DNA of 63,856 bases from the NCBI RefSeq assembly GCF_000373585.1, contig NZ_KB891896.1, forward strand, positions 272,020-335,875, read 5' to 3'. Position numbers and translations under genes: made by a program. Under the pieces are notes generated by a model. That model saw only the letters and a program-made list of their open reading frames with translations. It did not search any database and had not been told where the DNA came from. Every line of letters starts with the position of its first letter. Position 1 is the first letter of the stretch. The DNA is from Streptomyces sp. MspMP-M5. GTDB lineage: Bacteria > Actinomycetota > Actinomycetes > Streptomycetales > Streptomycetaceae. Positions 63,629-63,856 of the stretch are shown one piece after another.

Positions 63629-63658
63629 TTCGAAAAGCCGGAAAAGCCCTGATAGAGT
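63629..63658 (+). promoter_or_regulatory. rRNA operon promoter, downstream copy
   Basis: TTCGAA (63629-63634), 18 bases, TAGAGT (63653-63658), with an A-rich spacer (GGAAAAG) often seen at Streptomyces rrn promoters. The -35 is less ideal than in the upstream copy. Confidence 0.6.
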
Positions 63659-63664
63659 GTGAAA

Positions 63665-63856
63665 CACCGAAGGGAAGCGCCCGGCGGAAACCCGAAAGGG
63701 AATCCAAAGGAAGCGTCCGTTCCTTGAGAACTCAACAGCGTGCCAAAAGTCAACGCCAGATATGTTGATACCCCGTCTCCAGCACAAGCTGGGACGAGGT
63801 TCCTTTGAAAGACCTCCCAACATGCTTGGGAGGCACACAGCGAGGACGCTGTGAAC
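63665..63856 (+). ncRNA. leader of an rRNA operon (rrn), 16S gene beyond the edge
   Basis: Transcribed leader of an rRNA operon. CTTGAGAACTCAACAGCGTG (63724-63743) is the antitermination/processing block familiar from actinobacterial rrn leaders. CCTCCCAA (63813-63820) and TTGGGAGG (63826-63833) form an 8-bp hairpin, likely part of the processing stem. GC content falls markedly here compared with the protein genes. No 16S sequence is reached; it should begin roughly 100-200 bases to the right. The location beside crr-ptsI resembles the S. coelicolor rrnD neighbourhood (recollection). Confidence 0.85.

Noticed and set aside
63575..63838. 87-codon minus-strand ORF at the right end
   Set aside because: Lies within the rRNA promoters and leader; no ribosome site and no recognisable protein.

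Overview
The window is high-GC actinobacterial DNA, almost certainly a Streptomyces chromosome. The GC-rich third codon positions, frequent GTG starts with ATGA/GTGA overlaps, rare in-frame TTA codons (two noticed), a conservon-type GTPase operon, mycothiol-type DinB-fold proteins and the crr-ptsI pair beside an rRNA operon all fit that genus.

Bases 1-9.4 kb are the right part of an aromatic (type II) polyketide cluster. Rightward genes encode KS-alpha, KS-beta/chain-length factor, ACP, a flavin reductase, a Baeyer-Villiger monooxygenase, an acyl-CoA-dehydrogenase-fold monooxygenase, an O-methyltransferase, a SnoaL-like protein and a quinone oxidoreductase. A second, divergent acyl-CoA-dehydrogenase-fold gene is cut by the left edge. 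A LuxR-type regulator with an ATPase-like domain (9.4-10.7 kb) faces this operon and marks its probable right border. No ketoreductase, aromatase or cyclase is in view; if present they lie to the left.

From 10.7 to 22.4 kb the genes look like general chromosomal functions: a DinB-fold protein, a PdxH-like oxidase divergent from a CGNR zinc-finger regulator across a perfect 9-bp inverted repeat, a 100-nt hairpin element, an exported amidase, a TTA-containing phosphotransferase, an NsdA-like TPR regulator, a PAS-SpoIIE phosphatase and a HEAT-repeat protein. From 22.5 to 25.8 kb two GT4 glycosyltransferases and an SGNH hydrolase are translationally coupled to a 5-oxoprolinase gene.

From 25.7 to 35.8 kb lies a pyroglutamate (5-oxoproline) island. 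It holds a fused ATP-dependent 5-oxoprolinase, the unrelated PxpABC 5-oxoprolinase, a GntR/FCD regulator, two DUF969/DUF979 membrane proteins (likely the transporter) and pyroglutamyl peptidase. Two near-identical GntR-type operators stand before pxpABC and before the DUF969-DUF979-pcp operon, so the island reads as one regulon: peptide-end release, uptake and ring opening to glutamate.

From 36.0 to 43.3 kb is the most interesting system: a MukF/JetA-like, MukE/JetB-like and MukB/JetC-like condensin operon. It includes a coupled 31-codon ORF and has no JetD nuclease gene beside it. It is preceded by an exact match to the actinobacterial RecA-independent DNA-damage promoter (TTGTCAGTG-N8-TACGCT), from which the first gene would be read leaderless. 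After an IclR regulator with a striking 14-bp-arm palindrome and a small membrane protein comes a conservon (CvnA-B-C, then D, 45.1-50.5 kb) interrupted by an epoxide-hydrolase gene.

The last part carries glycerol kinase, a degenerate EAL-CBS-GGDEF protein, an exported VanX-type dipeptidase, a GH31 glycosidase, acetoacetyl-CoA synthetase, a TTA-containing unknown gene, ptsI and crr. The final ~380 bases hold two rRNA promoters and the leader of an rRNA operon whose 16S gene starts beyond the right edge.
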